Assembly (NCBI GenBank): GCA_024516035.1
Contig: CM044961.1
Span: forward strand, 17,799,374 to 17,863,373
DNA from: Bactericera cockerelli
Taxonomy: Eukaryota > Arthropoda > Insecta > Hemiptera > Triozidae
Direction of reading: 5' to 3'
DNA length: 64,000 nt
Both the position numbers and the translations under genes were made by a program. Shown in pieces: positions 52,586 to 63,299 of this stretch (position 1 is its first letter; every line of letters begins with the position of its first letter). The notes under the pieces are model-generated. The model saw only the letters and a list, made by a program, of their open reading frames with translations, was not told the DNA's origin and did not search any database.

Positions 52586-55500
52586 TTATTTTTTATCCGT
52601 ACAATACAAATTACTAACATCGAGAATAAACCATATTCTTTGGATGTTAGCTAAATCGCTTTCACTTAAACACCAAACTTTCTGAGAATGTGGGCTGTAC
52701 CCAGGATGGCGCATGATTGCACTTCGGAAACATTGAAATATCCTGGAACCAATTTTGAGGTTTGTATCGAGTGAAATGGGTACATATCCAAGTGCTCCAA
52801 TGATGACTGGTATGATGTTACAGTTCATACCCCACATTCTTTCTATTTCAATAGCTAAGTCCTTGTACTTGAGTTTCTTTTCAGCTTCTTTCTTGACCAC
52901 GTTACAGTCGGCTGGAACTGACACATCAATAAGGTGACATTTCTTATGCTGGGTATTTTTTATGACGAGGTCAGGTTTGTTGGCAAGAATAGTTCTGTCT
53001 GTACGAATTTGTTGGTCATATAAAATTGTTATGTGGTTATAGTTGGTGACAGGTTGAGGACAATGCTTATACCATTTATCAGGAATGTTTGGAATATCAT
53101 AATAGACACATATATTGTAATGCATGTAGGTACATATCTTGTTATGTCGAATAATATACTCATGCTTTGCAAGTATTTCACATCCACTTACAATATGTGT
53201 AATGTGTTCTGGAGCCGATTTGCATAATCTACAGCGATCATCAGTACTTGTTTTTAAAATGTGTTTTTCATAGTATTTTGTTCTCAATGATTGATCTTGA
53301 GCCGATATAATGTAAGCCTCTGTTTCACATTTAAGTTTGCCCAGTTTCATCCAGTCAAAAGTTCTTAATTTGTCAATTGAATTGTTGGACTCTATATCCC
53401 TTATGAATTGACCATGCAATGGCTTATCTCTCCAATCTTGAATGGCGTTCTGAACAATTGATTGTTTAACTTCATTCTTGCATTTTTTAAGATAATTATA
53501 AGAACTAATATTATTTTCTTCAATATTGATGTTTAGGTTACTTTCCAACTTTTCAGCTTGTTTCAGAATACTTTTTTGATCAAATTTGGACATATGATCA
53601 TGCAATATTTTGATCAATTTATCTGTTTCATATTTTTTGTTTATATATTTGGCAAAACGTAAAATTGCAATGTTAGATGTGTTTTCGATGTTTCGTAACC
53701 CTCTGCCGCCATCAGTTCTAGGAAGATATAATCTTTTCACATTTGATCTTGGATGTAACATACGATGACAGTTTAATAATTTCCTCGTTTTGGTATCAAA
53801 TTTCCGTAATTCTTCTTTAGTCCAATCAATTATACCAAAACTGTAATCAACTACGGGGACGGCTAAGCTGTTGATTGCCTCAATCTTGTTTCTACTATTC
53901 AGTTCTGTTTTTAACACAAGTCGAAGTCTTCTAAAATATTCCATCTTCAATTTATCCTTTATTTTACTTTGTTCTAATCGTGTATTTTCAATCATACCCA
54001 AGTATTTGTAATATGAATTTATATCTAATTCTTTTAATGTAGTATCTCTTTGTAGTTCAGTTCTATGATTTTGGTGACTTTCAATTTTTCCGCGTTTTAT
54101 ATTAATCTGTGCGCATTTATCATATCCAAATGACATTCCAATATCGTTAGAGATGGATGCAACAATATCAATCATGCTGGATAGTCCCTCTTCATTTTTT
54201 GAAAATAGCTTTATATCGTCCATGTATAATAGATGGCTAATTCCTTCATTACTGTTTCTTACTTTGTATCCTTTACCAGCCGATTTTAGTTCGTTTGACA
54301 GTGGTATTAGCGACATACAGAACAATAACGGTGACAAGGAGTCTCCTTGAAAAATTCCCTGTTGTATTTTGATGTTGTTTGTAACCATGCAGTTGCTATT
54401 GTCATTTTCTGCTGATAAAGCGTATATCGGGTTTCTCTGTTCAGTTTTAATTACCAGTCTCGTTTTCCAATTTGACATAATTTTTCTGCAAAAGTTTATT
54501 GTCTTTTCATCAAGGTTGTATATTTTCATGACTTCCAGAATCCACTCATGGTTGACACAGTCGTAGGCCTTAACAAAGTCGATCCAACACATGCTTAAAT
54601 TCTTTTTGTTCTTAAAACAGTCCTCTGTAATGATTTTGTCAGCAAGCAGCAAATCCTTACACCCATACGTTCCTTTCAAACAGCCTCTTTGTTCTTCAGG
54701 TAGTATTTTATTGTGATTGAGATGTTGGTAAATCTTCTTTTTGAGTATGGAAGTTAGTATTTTGTATAATACAGGGAGACACGTTATCGGTCTAAAGTTT
54801 TTAGGGTCGTGTGTGTCTTCATTTTTGGGTATCAAAATGGTATTACCCTGGGTTAGCCAATCTGGACATATATCGGGATCTTCAATAATCTTGTTATACT
54901 CATTTGCAAGAAATCTGTAATCCTCATTCAAATGCTTGATCCAAAAAGACGGAATCGAATCTATTCCTGGAGCTTTCCAGTTTTGCATGTTTCCCACGGC
55001 TTCTTTGACGTCATCTTCTGTGATTACAATTTCTGTCATCAATTCCACATCTTTCATCCTCTCTGTTTCTCTCTTGATCCATTCTGCTTGGTGATTCATG
55101 TTGTTTGATTTACTCCAAATATCTTTCCAAAACTTTTCAACTTGTTCAGGTTGTGGAGTATTTTGAACATTTATATTAGATTTGCCAAGAGAACGATAGA
55201 ATTTTTTCTTGTTTCGTACAAACAAACGATTTTGTTTATAATTATTATTACGTTTTTCGTATCTCCTTATCCTTTGAGCATATGCAGATATCCTTTGTTT
55301 AATGCTTTCGTCTAATTTGAGTATGTCTTCTATTTGATATTTCCATTTGATTTCTTGTATCTTTCTTTGAACCCGGGCAGAAATAGGGTTGGTTTTAAAT
55401 TCATATATTAAGGAAGCTTCCTTTCGCAAATCACTTATTTGCCTTTCAATTCGATATTTCCATTTTGGTATTGGATGTTTATTATGATTGTTTGCATCTG

Positions 55501-56635
55501 GTTTGGTCTGAACTAACTTGTTTGTAATTACTACTGCTATCGAGTATAATAAATTATTGTATGTGGTGAGGTTCATTTCGGGATGAGATTGAATATAGTT
55601 TTTCAAAATAGTATTTGCATTATTTATATATTTCTTTGTTTGTTTACTTTCATACAACTTGGAAAGATACTTTCTTGTTTTCAAATCTTGGTTTTCAACC
55701 AAACTCAACATGTTCAAAATCTGTTCTTCCAGGTTAGTCTGTTCTTCATTTAGTTCTTCTACATTATTCGAAATGATTGGAACAGGAGTTATGATATTTG
55801 TTTCAATTCCGGGTATGTCAATAACATTATTTATTTCTTGCCTAATATGTATAGCATCATTCGAGTGAATCTCAGGAGGTAAGTTGCCTTTAATGTTTTC
55901 TAGAATTCCATCTAATTCTATTTGTGTTAGTTTTTTATTTTTCATTATGTATCGTCTTTGTGTAGCTAACGATTTCGATGTCATATTCAAACGGACACTT
56001 GGATTTCTTGCTCTCCATAGTTCGTACACACTTTTTTCGGATAGTATACCATCAACTTCACATTTGGAATAACACCACATCAGTTCCATGTAATCTCTTT
56101 TTGTCCATGGAATTCTTCTTTTCACAGTTGAAATTTCTCTATCAATTTGTAAATCACTGTTACATGTAATAGGAGATTCAATAGCATCATTTAAATCTGG
56201 TCTTGTAATATTTGTATCTTGAACATCACTATCAGAACTGTTGGATGTGTCAGAAAGAATATGTCTTCTATTTGTATTTACAAAAATGCGAGTTTGATAC
56301 GGTTTTTTATGTCTAATATTATGATAATTGATTATGCTATCATTTGAATCACTAGATGGCTGAGACTTATTTCGATTATTTTTGTTCCAACGGTCGAACA
56401 CATGATCAAGAATTTCCTGAGAATCATCAGTAAAATCAGTTGATGGTATTTGGATGTCAGATATTGTCGTGCTTGTTGTTGCCAGAACATTGTTACTATT
56501 TCCACAGTCGTTGGATGTTCCTTTGTCTTTGTCAGGAGAACTGATGTCAAAATTTTGAATGTGATATGGTTTCATTTCTGGGATTTCACCGAGTGCAAAC
56601 CATGCACCTGGGGTGAATCCTTGATTTGATGACAT
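52586..56635 (-). CDS. E3: intact R4/Dong-like retrotransposon protein, 1349 aa
   Basis: One open frame from ATG at 56635. Residues 1-165: Ser/Asp/Asn-rich N-terminal extension. About 170-240: Myb-like segment (VKRRIPWTKRDYMELMWCY ... SLATQRRYIMKN). RT about 550-900: NWKAPGIDSIPSFWIKHL, NFRPITCLPVLYKILTS, CWIDFVKAYDCVNHEWI, GIFQGDSLSPLLFCMSL (about 762) and the catalytic YMDD (about 803). Then LPRTDGGRGLRNIEN. Zinc motif CRLCKSAPEHITHIVSGC (about 1135). Endonuclease about 1217-1270 (KPDLVIKNT...LIDVSVP, EKKLKYKDLAIEIERMW). An extra C-terminal tail (CLSESDLANIQRIWF) follows. The most diverged copy: no CTTGG-type 3'UTR hairpin was found and its ATG lies 13 nt after E2. Confidence 0.9.
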   Translation of the reverse strand: MSSNQGFTPGAWFALGEIPEMKPYHIQNFDISSPDKDKGTSNDCGNSNNVLATTSTTISDIQIPSTDFTDDSQEILDHVFDRWNKNNRNKSQPSSDSNDSIINYHNIRHKKPYQTRIFVNTNRRHILSDTSNSSDSDVQDTNITRPDLNDAIESPITCNSDLQIDREISTVKRRIPWTKRDYMELMWCYSKCEVDGILSEKSVYELWRARNPSVRLNMTSKSLATQRRYIMKNKKLTQIELDGILENIKGNLPPEIHSNDAIHIRQEINNVIDIPGIETNIITPVPIISNNVEELNEEQTNLEEQILNMLSLVENQDLKTRKYLSKLYESKQTKKYINNANTILKNYIQSHPEMNLTTYNNLLYSIAVVITNKLVQTKPDANNHNKHPIPKWKYRIERQISDLRKEASLIYEFKTNPISARVQRKIQEIKWKYQIEDILKLDESIKQRISAYAQRIRRYEKRNNNYKQNRLFVRNKKKFYRSLGKSNINVQNTPQPEQVEKFWKDIWSKSNNMNHQAEWIKRETERMKDVELMTEIVITEDDVKEAVGNMQNWKAPGIDSIPSFWIKHLNEDYRFLANEYNKIIEDPDICPDWLTQGNTILIPKNEDTHDPKNFRPITCLPVLYKILTSILKKKIYQHLNHNKILPEEQRGCLKGTYGCKDLLLADKIITEDCFKNKKNLSMCWIDFVKAYDCVNHEWILEVMKIYNLDEKTINFCRKIMSNWKTRLVIKTEQRNPIYALSAENDNSNCMVTNNIKIQQGIFQGDSLSPLLFCMSLIPLSNELKSAGKGYKVRNSNEGISHLLYMDDIKLFSKNEEGLSSMIDIVASISNDIGMSFGYDKCAQINIKRGKIESHQNHRTELQRDTTLKELDINSYYKYLGMIENTRLEQSKIKDKLKMEYFRRLRLVLKTELNSRNKIEAINSLAVPVVDYSFGIIDWTKEELRKFDTKTRKLLNCHRMLHPRSNVKRLYLPRTDGGRGLRNIENTSNIAILRFAKYINKKYETDKLIKILHDHMSKFDQKSILKQAEKLESNLNINIEENNISSYNYLKKCKNEVKQSIVQNAIQDWRDKPLHGQFIRDIESNNSIDKLRTFDWMKLGKLKCETEAYIISAQDQSLRTKYYEKHILKTSTDDRCRLCKSAPEHITHIVSGCEILAKHEYIIRHNKICTYMHYNICVYYDIPNIPDKWYKHCPQPVTNYNHITILYDQQIRTDRTILANKPDLVIKNTQHKKCHLIDVSVPADCNVVKKEAEKKLKYKDLAIEIERMWGMNCNIIPVIIGALGYVPISLDTNLKIGSRIFQCFRSAIMRHPGYSPHSQKVWCLSESDLANIQRIWFILDVSNLYCTDKK

Positions 56636-56648
56636 TGCGTAGGGATCA

Positions 56649-58900
56649 TCACAGTACTTTGCGTAGTATGTGTGCTGTACTCAGCACTACCGCTTTCTGC
56701 ATCAGGAGAAGATTGTGTGTTCCAGGGACTTCTTTCATGGCTTCACAGGTAACGTTTGATATGAGCCCTGTAGCTCCTATTATGATTGGCACGACTTTTG
56801 TTCTATAATGCCACATTCTTTGTATTTCTATTTCCAGGTCTTTATATTTCAATTTCTTTTCAGCTTCCTTCTGGGTGATGTTGTAATCTGATGGTATTGC
56901 GACGTCGATTAGGAGGCATCTTCTTTGTTTTTTTACTTTCAGGATGATGTCCGGTCTGTTCGCTGCAATGTGCCTGTCGGTCTGCACTTGGACATCCCAT
57001 ATCATGGTTATATCTTCTGTATCTATTACGGGGTCGGGGATGTGCTCATACCACTTCTCTGCCACTGTGATGTTGTAGTACTGACAGATGTTCCAATGTA
57101 GCTGTGTGGCAACTTTGTTGTGGCGTTCTAGGTAGGCCTTCTTCGCCAAGATTGGGCAACCAGAGACCAAGTGATGCACAGTTTCATTAAACGACCGACA
57201 AAGTCTACATTTCGGGTCTTTGCCGGTTCTCATGATCCTTGTTTGCATGTAGTTGGTGGCTAGTGCTTGTTCCTGGCAGGCTGTAACCAGAGCTTCCGTC
57301 TCAGCTTTCAGGTTTGTTTTTGTTAACCATTTCCATGTTTGTTGGTTGTTTATTGTTTCTTTTGCTACTTCTTTAACTATTTGACCGTGCATTGCTTTTT
57401 CTGTCCATTTCTTTAGTCGTTCTTGCTTCTTGGTTTCTTTCAGGCGTTCTTTAATTATTTTTACCTTTTTTGTGTCTGTTTCAGGTTCGTTACGACTGCA
57501 ATTACTTGGTTCCGGTTCTTCGTTATCATCGTTTTCTTCCTCGTGTTTAGTCTTCTGTCTGTATACTATCCGCAGGTGTTTGTCTGTTTGTTTTAGCTTA
57601 AGGTAGTGATTTAATCCTTTCACGGCGATGGTATGGCTGGTTTCAACACTCATCATTCCTCTTCCTCCTTCTTTGCGCGGTATATACAACCGATCTATGT
57701 CTGCTCTGGGATGTAGGGCTCCGTACATTGTCATTAACTTCCGTGTTTGTCTATCTATTTTCTGCAATTCCGCTATCGTCCATTTTATTATTCCGAAGCT
57801 ATATTGGATGACTGGTACAGCGAGCGAGGTAATAGCTGTGGCTTTGTTTTTTGCACTGAGTTCGGTTTTCAATATTTCTCTCGTTCTTCTATAATACTCC
57901 TTGGTGAGTTTGGATTTCATGGTTTTGTGTTGCAGTCCATCATGTTCACTGATTCCAAGATATTTGTATGTTTCGTGTTGTTCAAGTGCTTTGATACATT
58001 CTATGTCTGATATTTTGATATTCTCACTTTTTTGTAATCTGCCTTTATGGAACGTTGCTTTGGCACATTTGTCTAGCCCAAATTGCATCTTTATATCATC
58101 GCTGAATTCTTTTACTAATTCTATTTGTTGCGTAAGTTCTTCATCATTCCTTGCTATCAGTTTGAGATCGTCTACATACAAGAGATGGTTTACTTGTTCT
58201 TTTTCATTTTTACACATATATCCGGTGTCTGATTTGTTCAGAGTAGTGCTTAGAGGGAAGAGAGCTATGCAAAACAGCAGTGGGGATAGCGAGTCTCCTT
58301 GGTAGATTCCTCTTCTGATATTGATATCTTTGATCGTAATTTGGTTTGTATCAGTTGTAAGGTTTAGGTCTGTTTTCCAGAGGGCCATTGATTTGGTGAT
58401 GAATTTTAGAAGCATTGGCGACACTCTGTAGATGTTCAGTGCTTCAATCAACCAGCTATGTGGTACGCTATCGAATGCCTTTCTATAGTCAATCCACGCA
58501 ATTGATAGACTTTTGCGAGATTCCTTACAGTCTTTATGTATTGTTGCACTTGTCAAAAGATGGTCTTTGCAACCATACGTGTTTTTTGCACAACCTTTTT
58601 GTTCAATAGGGAAGAGTTTATTTTCCGTAATATGGGTGTATAGTCTATCTGATACTATTTTTGTTAAAAGTTTATATATATTATTAAGGCATGTTATCGG
58701 TCGATAGTTTTTAGCTTGTTCTGTTTCATTGTTCTGTGGAATCAAGTGTGTTCAGCCTTTTGTGAGCCATTCTGGGATAGGGTTTTCTTCTTTGATTATA
58801 TTGTTGAATGCTCTTGTGAGGACATCATGGTATGCTATAAGTTTCTTCAACCAATAGTTTGGGATTCCGTCTACTCCTGCTGCTTTCCAATTCCAATTGG
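56649..58900 (-). pseudogene. E2: 5'-truncated R4/Dong-like retrotransposon with one stop codon
   Basis: Open from the microsatellite at about 58900 (NWKAAGVDGIPNYWLKKL, the start of RT) with one in-frame TGA at 58752-58754, then continuous to a stop at 56649. It has NYRPITCLNNIYKLLT, AWIDYRKAFDSVPHSWL, GIYQGDSLSPLLF, LLYVDDLKLIAR, GGRGMMSVET, CRLCRSFNETVHHLVSGC and RPDIILKVKK...LIDVAIP. It lacks any 3'UTR or microsatellite: E3 starts 13 nt beyond its stop. Confidence 0.85.
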
Positions 58901-58924
58901 TTATTATTATTATTATTATTATTA

Positions 58925-58968
<44 letters not shown>

Positions 58969-58979
58969 TGCTTGTTTTC
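58901..58979. repeat. (ATT)n microsatellite
   Basis: About 26 units with one ATC, between E2 and E1. Confidence 0.95.
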
Positions 58980-59011
58980 ACATCCTCTTGAGAGATGGGT
59001 TATCAATTTTA

Positions 59012-59026
59012 ACGGGCTTAGCCAAG
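59012..59026 (-). promoter_or_regulatory. 3'UTR hairpin of E1
   Basis: The minus strand reads CTTGGCTAAGCCCGT: stem GGC/GCC with a TAA loop, a compensatory change relative to GGT/ACC and GGA/TCC in other copies. Confidence 0.5.
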
Positions 59027-59036
59027 TTAAAATGAA

Positions 59037-61470
59037 TTATTGCATGAAACGTCGAACTATGCTACAGGTATTTATGATTGTTGCTTTTTGGATTGTATGT
59101 ATGGTATAAGATGGTATTTTGAGGTCTTCTAGATGTTTTGTCAGTGTTGTTGGGGTTGTGCCTGTGGCTCCAATGATTATGGGTACTATAGTAACTTTCT
59201 CTTGGTTCCAGATTCTTTGAACTTCTTCTGCAAGTGGTAAGTATTTCTGTATTTTTTCTTGATATTTCTTCTGAATGTTGTAGTCGTTAGGTATTGCTAT
59301 GTCTATAAGATAAGTATTGGATGTTGTTTTGTCGATCAATGTTATGTCTGGTCGGTTGGCTATTATTGTTTTATCTGTTATTATTTGATTGTCCCAATAT
59401 ATTTTGTATCGATTGTTTTCAACAACTGGTTTAGGAGTGTACTGGTAGTATGGTTCTGTTGGTTCTGTTATTTTCAGGATTTTTATAAGTTCTGTGTGGA
59501 TTATTTTAGCTACATTGTTATGTCTATCTGTGTATTCTTTGCCAGCTAGGATTGGGCATCCTGATATAACATGGTCTATTGTTTCTGTGTATTGATTACA
59601 TTTTCGGCATTTATCTGATCCCATGTCTGGTTCTTTGAGAATATATTTTCTGTAGTTCTTAGTTGGAATTATTTGATCCTGAATGGCCATTATAAAGCCT
59701 TCAGTTTCGGGATAGAGTTCTCCTTTTTTTAGCCATTGGAATGTTTGATTTTTGTCAATAAATGTTTGATTTAAAAGGTTTTTGTAACGTCCATGTAATT
59801 CTTTACTTTCCCATTCTGTTAATTTTAGTGTTTGGAGGTTGTTTATAGATAATGATATTTTTGCTAATTGCAGTGGTGTATGTTTTGTGTCGATCTTTAA
59901 GAGTGCTTTGAAGAGAGGGTTTTCTCCTTTATCTATGAAATATTTTTGAAGTCTTGTGATCTGATTGTTATGCAGCTCTTCTATATCAATGAAGCCTCTG
60001 CCTCCAAGTTGACGTGGTAATGTTATTCGTTGTAAACATGCTCGAGGGTGGTGATTACGATGTCTTGTCATTAATGTCCGCAAGCTTCGGTTAAGTGTTT
60101 CCAATTCTGTTTTGGACCAGCCAATGATTCCAAAAGAGTAAGTAAGTGTTGGTATTGCATAACTGTTAATGGCTTTGGTTATATTCTTGGAGTTAAGCTG
60201 CGTTCTAAGGATTTGAGTGATGCGTTCAGTGAATGTTTTAATGAGGCTCTTTTTAACGTTCGCTTTATCAATATGTGTATTTTGTTTTATTCCCAGATAT
60301 TTATATGTTTCGTTTGCCGTCATGCTTTCTATGAGACCTTGTGAGCTGGTTTGAATACTATCTTGTGTTATCAGTTTGCCTTTTTCAATGTGTATTGTTC
60401 TGCATTTGTTAAGACCAAAGTTCATGTGGATGTCTTCACTGGCTTTTTCTGTTATGTGGATGAGTTGTTCTAATTTACTTCGTGACGGTGCATATAATTT
60501 TAAGTCATCAACATAGAAAAGGTGATTGATGGTGTAGAGCATGTTCTTGTTATGTTTGAGTTGAAATCCCATTTCTGATTTTTTAAGAGTGTTTGAAAGA
60601 GGGTTTAGGGCAAGACAAAACCATAATGCACTTAACGAGTCACCTTGAAATATTCCTGTTTTGATTTGTAGTTCCGGAGTTTTTAGTTTTGTGTGTTCGT
60701 CTGAGAGTATTATACGTGTTCTCCAGGATTGCATTGTGTTTGTTAGAAATGTGACTATCTTCGGATTGATTTTATATATTTCCAGAACTTGTAAAAGCCA
60801 AGAATGTGGTATTGAATCAAAAGCTTTCTGGTAGTCAATATAGCACATATGTAGATTTCTCTGATTTATTTCAGCTTGTTTTAAGATTATAGAATCAATG
60901 ACGAGTTGATCTTTACATCCTTGACTATGTTTTCGGCATCCTTTTTGTTCTTCGCACATTATGTTTTTGTCTTCTATATGGGCATATATTTTTGATGTGA
61001 TCAGTGACGTTATAATTTTGTAAAGAGTAGAGAGGCATGTTATAGGGCGGTAGTTTGCAGGGTCATGTGTTGCTTCATTCTTGGGTTTGACATAGGTTAT
61101 TCCTTGCGTGATGAATTTCGGAAGTTTATTTGGATTATCTATGATATGTTGAATGCATTTTGCAAGTGGTTTATGTATGTTCGGGAAGTATTTGTACCAG
61201 TAATTTTGTATTTTGTCGGGGCCCGGTGTTTTCCAATTGTGTGTTTTTCCTATCACGTCTTTTAAGTCTGTCTCACTAATGTTAACATTGTCTTGATGTG
61301 GTGTATTATTGTGAGTTACAATTTCATTTTTTATCCATTCTGCTTCTTTATTATGCATCATTTCCCGTGACCAAATTTCACTCCAAAAATTTGTTAATTC
61401 TTCCGTTGTAGGGTATTTCTTGGGACTTTCTTGGGTCTTTCTAGATATATTATCACTAAGATTACGATAA
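59037..61470 (-). pseudogene. E1: 5'-truncated R4/Dong-like retrotransposon, long intact frame
   Basis: Open from about 61470 (FYRNL ... LTNFWSEIWSREM) through ATG 61361 to the stop at 59037, about 810 codons. The Myb-like domain is missing, but the RT (NWKTPGPDKIQNYWYKYF, YRPITCLSTLYKIITS, CYIDYQKAFDSIPHSWL, GIFQGDSLSALWF, FYVDDLKLYAPS), GGRGFIDIEELHNNQ, CRKCNQYTETIDHVISGC and endonuclease (RPDITLIDKT...LIDIAIP) are complete. The 5' junction is an A14 run (T on the minus strand) beside (ATT)n. Confidence 0.85.
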
Positions 61471-61481
61471 AAAAAAAAAAA

Positions 61482-61482
<1 letters not shown>

Positions 61483-61532
<50 letters not shown>
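61483..61532. repeat. (ATT)n microsatellite, right border of the nest
   Basis: About 16 units. To its right lies a fragment of an unrelated LINE. Confidence 0.95.
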
Positions 61533-61533
<1 letters not shown>

Positions 61534-61534
61534 T

Positions 61535-61897
61535 GGTTCGATTAGTTAGAAGCTTAAATGCAAGCTTAGAGCGAGTACTCTTAGAGTTGATTCGTAGGTT
61601 AACTTTTTCTAGGAGCTCAGGTGAATTTATTTGATTATTAAGTTACTTAAATAGAAAAGTGAAATCACTCAAGTCTATTCTGTGTTGGAAACTCACGATA
61701 TTGTGTGAGGACATTATATGTGAATAATCATGATCTCTAATGTATTTCTTTTCTTTATTAGCAATTAGTCTTAAGAATTTCATTTGAATCGACTCTAAGG
61801 CTTTGTATCCCCGACCATACTTATGAATCCCTACTTCGTTCAAAATGAAAGGATACAATTTATGTATCCCTCTTTGGTTGAAAATGAAGGGATACAA
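61535..61897 (-). pseudogene. C-terminal fragment of an APE-type LINE reverse transcriptase
   Basis: The minus-strand frame reads YGRGYKALESIQMKFLRLIA, then SFQHRIDLSDFTFLFK, one stop (61643-61645), then LNNQINSPELLEKVNLRI and KLAFKLLTNRTN up to the microsatellite. The ...IQ..FLR.. and ..N..INSPELL.. words are typical of the extreme C-terminus of Jockey-type ORF2. The stretch ESIQMKFLR is also the source-like sequence of the patch at the E6 5' junction. Confidence 0.6.
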
Positions 61898-63170
61898 TAT
61901 AATAAGTACATATTGTACGGCTTCTTAATTCACTTCTTAACCCTTTCAACCCGACTTTTGCAGCGTATAAATTTTATGATTTTCTTCATTGGATCTTATT
62001 TATTGGGTCATAAATAAGAACTGTACAAAGTTTGAAGATTTTAGCTTTTGCCGTTTTTCCGGAAAATGCTGGGATAATAAGTCCCAGCCGTATTCTTTCG
62101 TGGGACTCTATATCCCAGCCGTATTCTTTGGTGGGACAGACTATCCCTTTAGTACTCTTTGGTGGGACAGTATGTCCCATTAGTATTTTTAAAACCTGTA
62201 TATTGGGCTTCAAGAATAGTAATGACAACATTTAGAGCTAATTTTTGGTATCAATTTTTTTTATTTGTAAATCAAAATGAAAATAAAAAAAATAACATGA
62301 AAAAAAAACTCCTGGTCTAAAAATAATTTCACGAAAAACTACTATTGGGTCAAATAGTCCCGCGTAAAAAGTACTGATGGGACAATAAATCCCATCACGA
62401 ACAACGATTGGGTCGTAGTATCCCAGGTGGTCTCCAAAAAATACTACTGGGACAATATGTCCCACCAAGAAGTCCCTCCCTATTCCCCTGAACAACTTGA
62501 GCTAGGTTATAGATATTACATTGGAAATTAACAATAAAACACTATAAGCACTCTAAATAACTGCATTTCTGCACTTAGCTTTCATGGATTTGAAAATAAA
62601 TAGCACATATGTAATTATTTTGAGATTCGACACACCTGCTCTGTGCACTTGCTGAAATCAAACTGATCTGGAGGGAGAACTAGACATGGTATTAACATGA
62701 AACTTGGTCACGTGACAGAAAACAAGATACATGATCAAACAACACTGAGACCGGTGTTCTGTTAGTCGTTTTGGGACATATAATCCCACTTGAACAGGAA
62801 AAGCTATCTCTGGGACGTATAATCCCATTAGGGTTGAAAGGGTTAAATAACTAATTAACTATTATAAAAGAAAGAACTCGTTTCCAGGCCACCCAAGAGG
62901 TAGAGTTCCAGCCCGTTTTTCTAACTTCCTAAGTGGTATCCCCTGCGATATGTATCCCTAATTAGAAATGAAGGATACATATTGCAAGGCCTAATCCACT
63001 TTTAAAATAACTAATTTACTAATATAAGAAAAAAACTCGTTTCCAGGCCACCCAAGAGGTAGAGTTCCAGCCCGTTTTTCTACCTTCCTAAGTGGTATCC
63101 CCAACAATATGAATATCTACTTAGAAAAGAAGAATTCATACTGCAAGGCCTAATCCACTTCGTAATTAAC
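61800..63170. repeat. Tandem repeat field (about 159-bp unit), partly split by a transposon
   Basis: Units beginning ACTCGTTTCCAGGCCACCC at 62877 and 63035 are 159 bp apart and near identical to ...AAGTGGTATCCCC. Related GTATCCC...GAAAATGAAGGGATACA sequence lies at 61810-61900. The piggyBac-like element at 61941-62842 sits between. The repeats are non-coding. Confidence 0.65.
61941..62842. mobile_element. 902-bp piggyBac-like non-autonomous element
   Basis: Flanked by TTAA at 61937-61940 and 62843-62846. The ends CCCTTTCAACCC and GGGTTGAAAGGG are perfect 12-bp inverted repeats. TTAA targeting with CCC-starting ends is the piggyBac signature. No transposase ORF. The interior carries ten 17-bp palindromes of TGGGAC-N5-RTCCCA type arranged in two oppositely oriented blocks plus two near the right end. 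Confidence 0.8.
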
Positions 63171-63299
63171 TATTTCTTATAAATAATAATAAATAAAAAA
63201 CTTGTGGCGCCAACAAGTGAAAAAAAAATATTGAAAAAAAAAACAAAACATCATGCAAGTACATCTGCCCAAAAACCCATGCATACAGTCAAAATACAA

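Noticed and set aside
62041..62830. CRISPR-like repeat-spacer appearance of the 31-bp-spaced palindromes
   Set aside because: The repeats are degenerate, the spacers are themselves repeated and inverted, the setting is a eukaryotic transposon and no cas genes are present.
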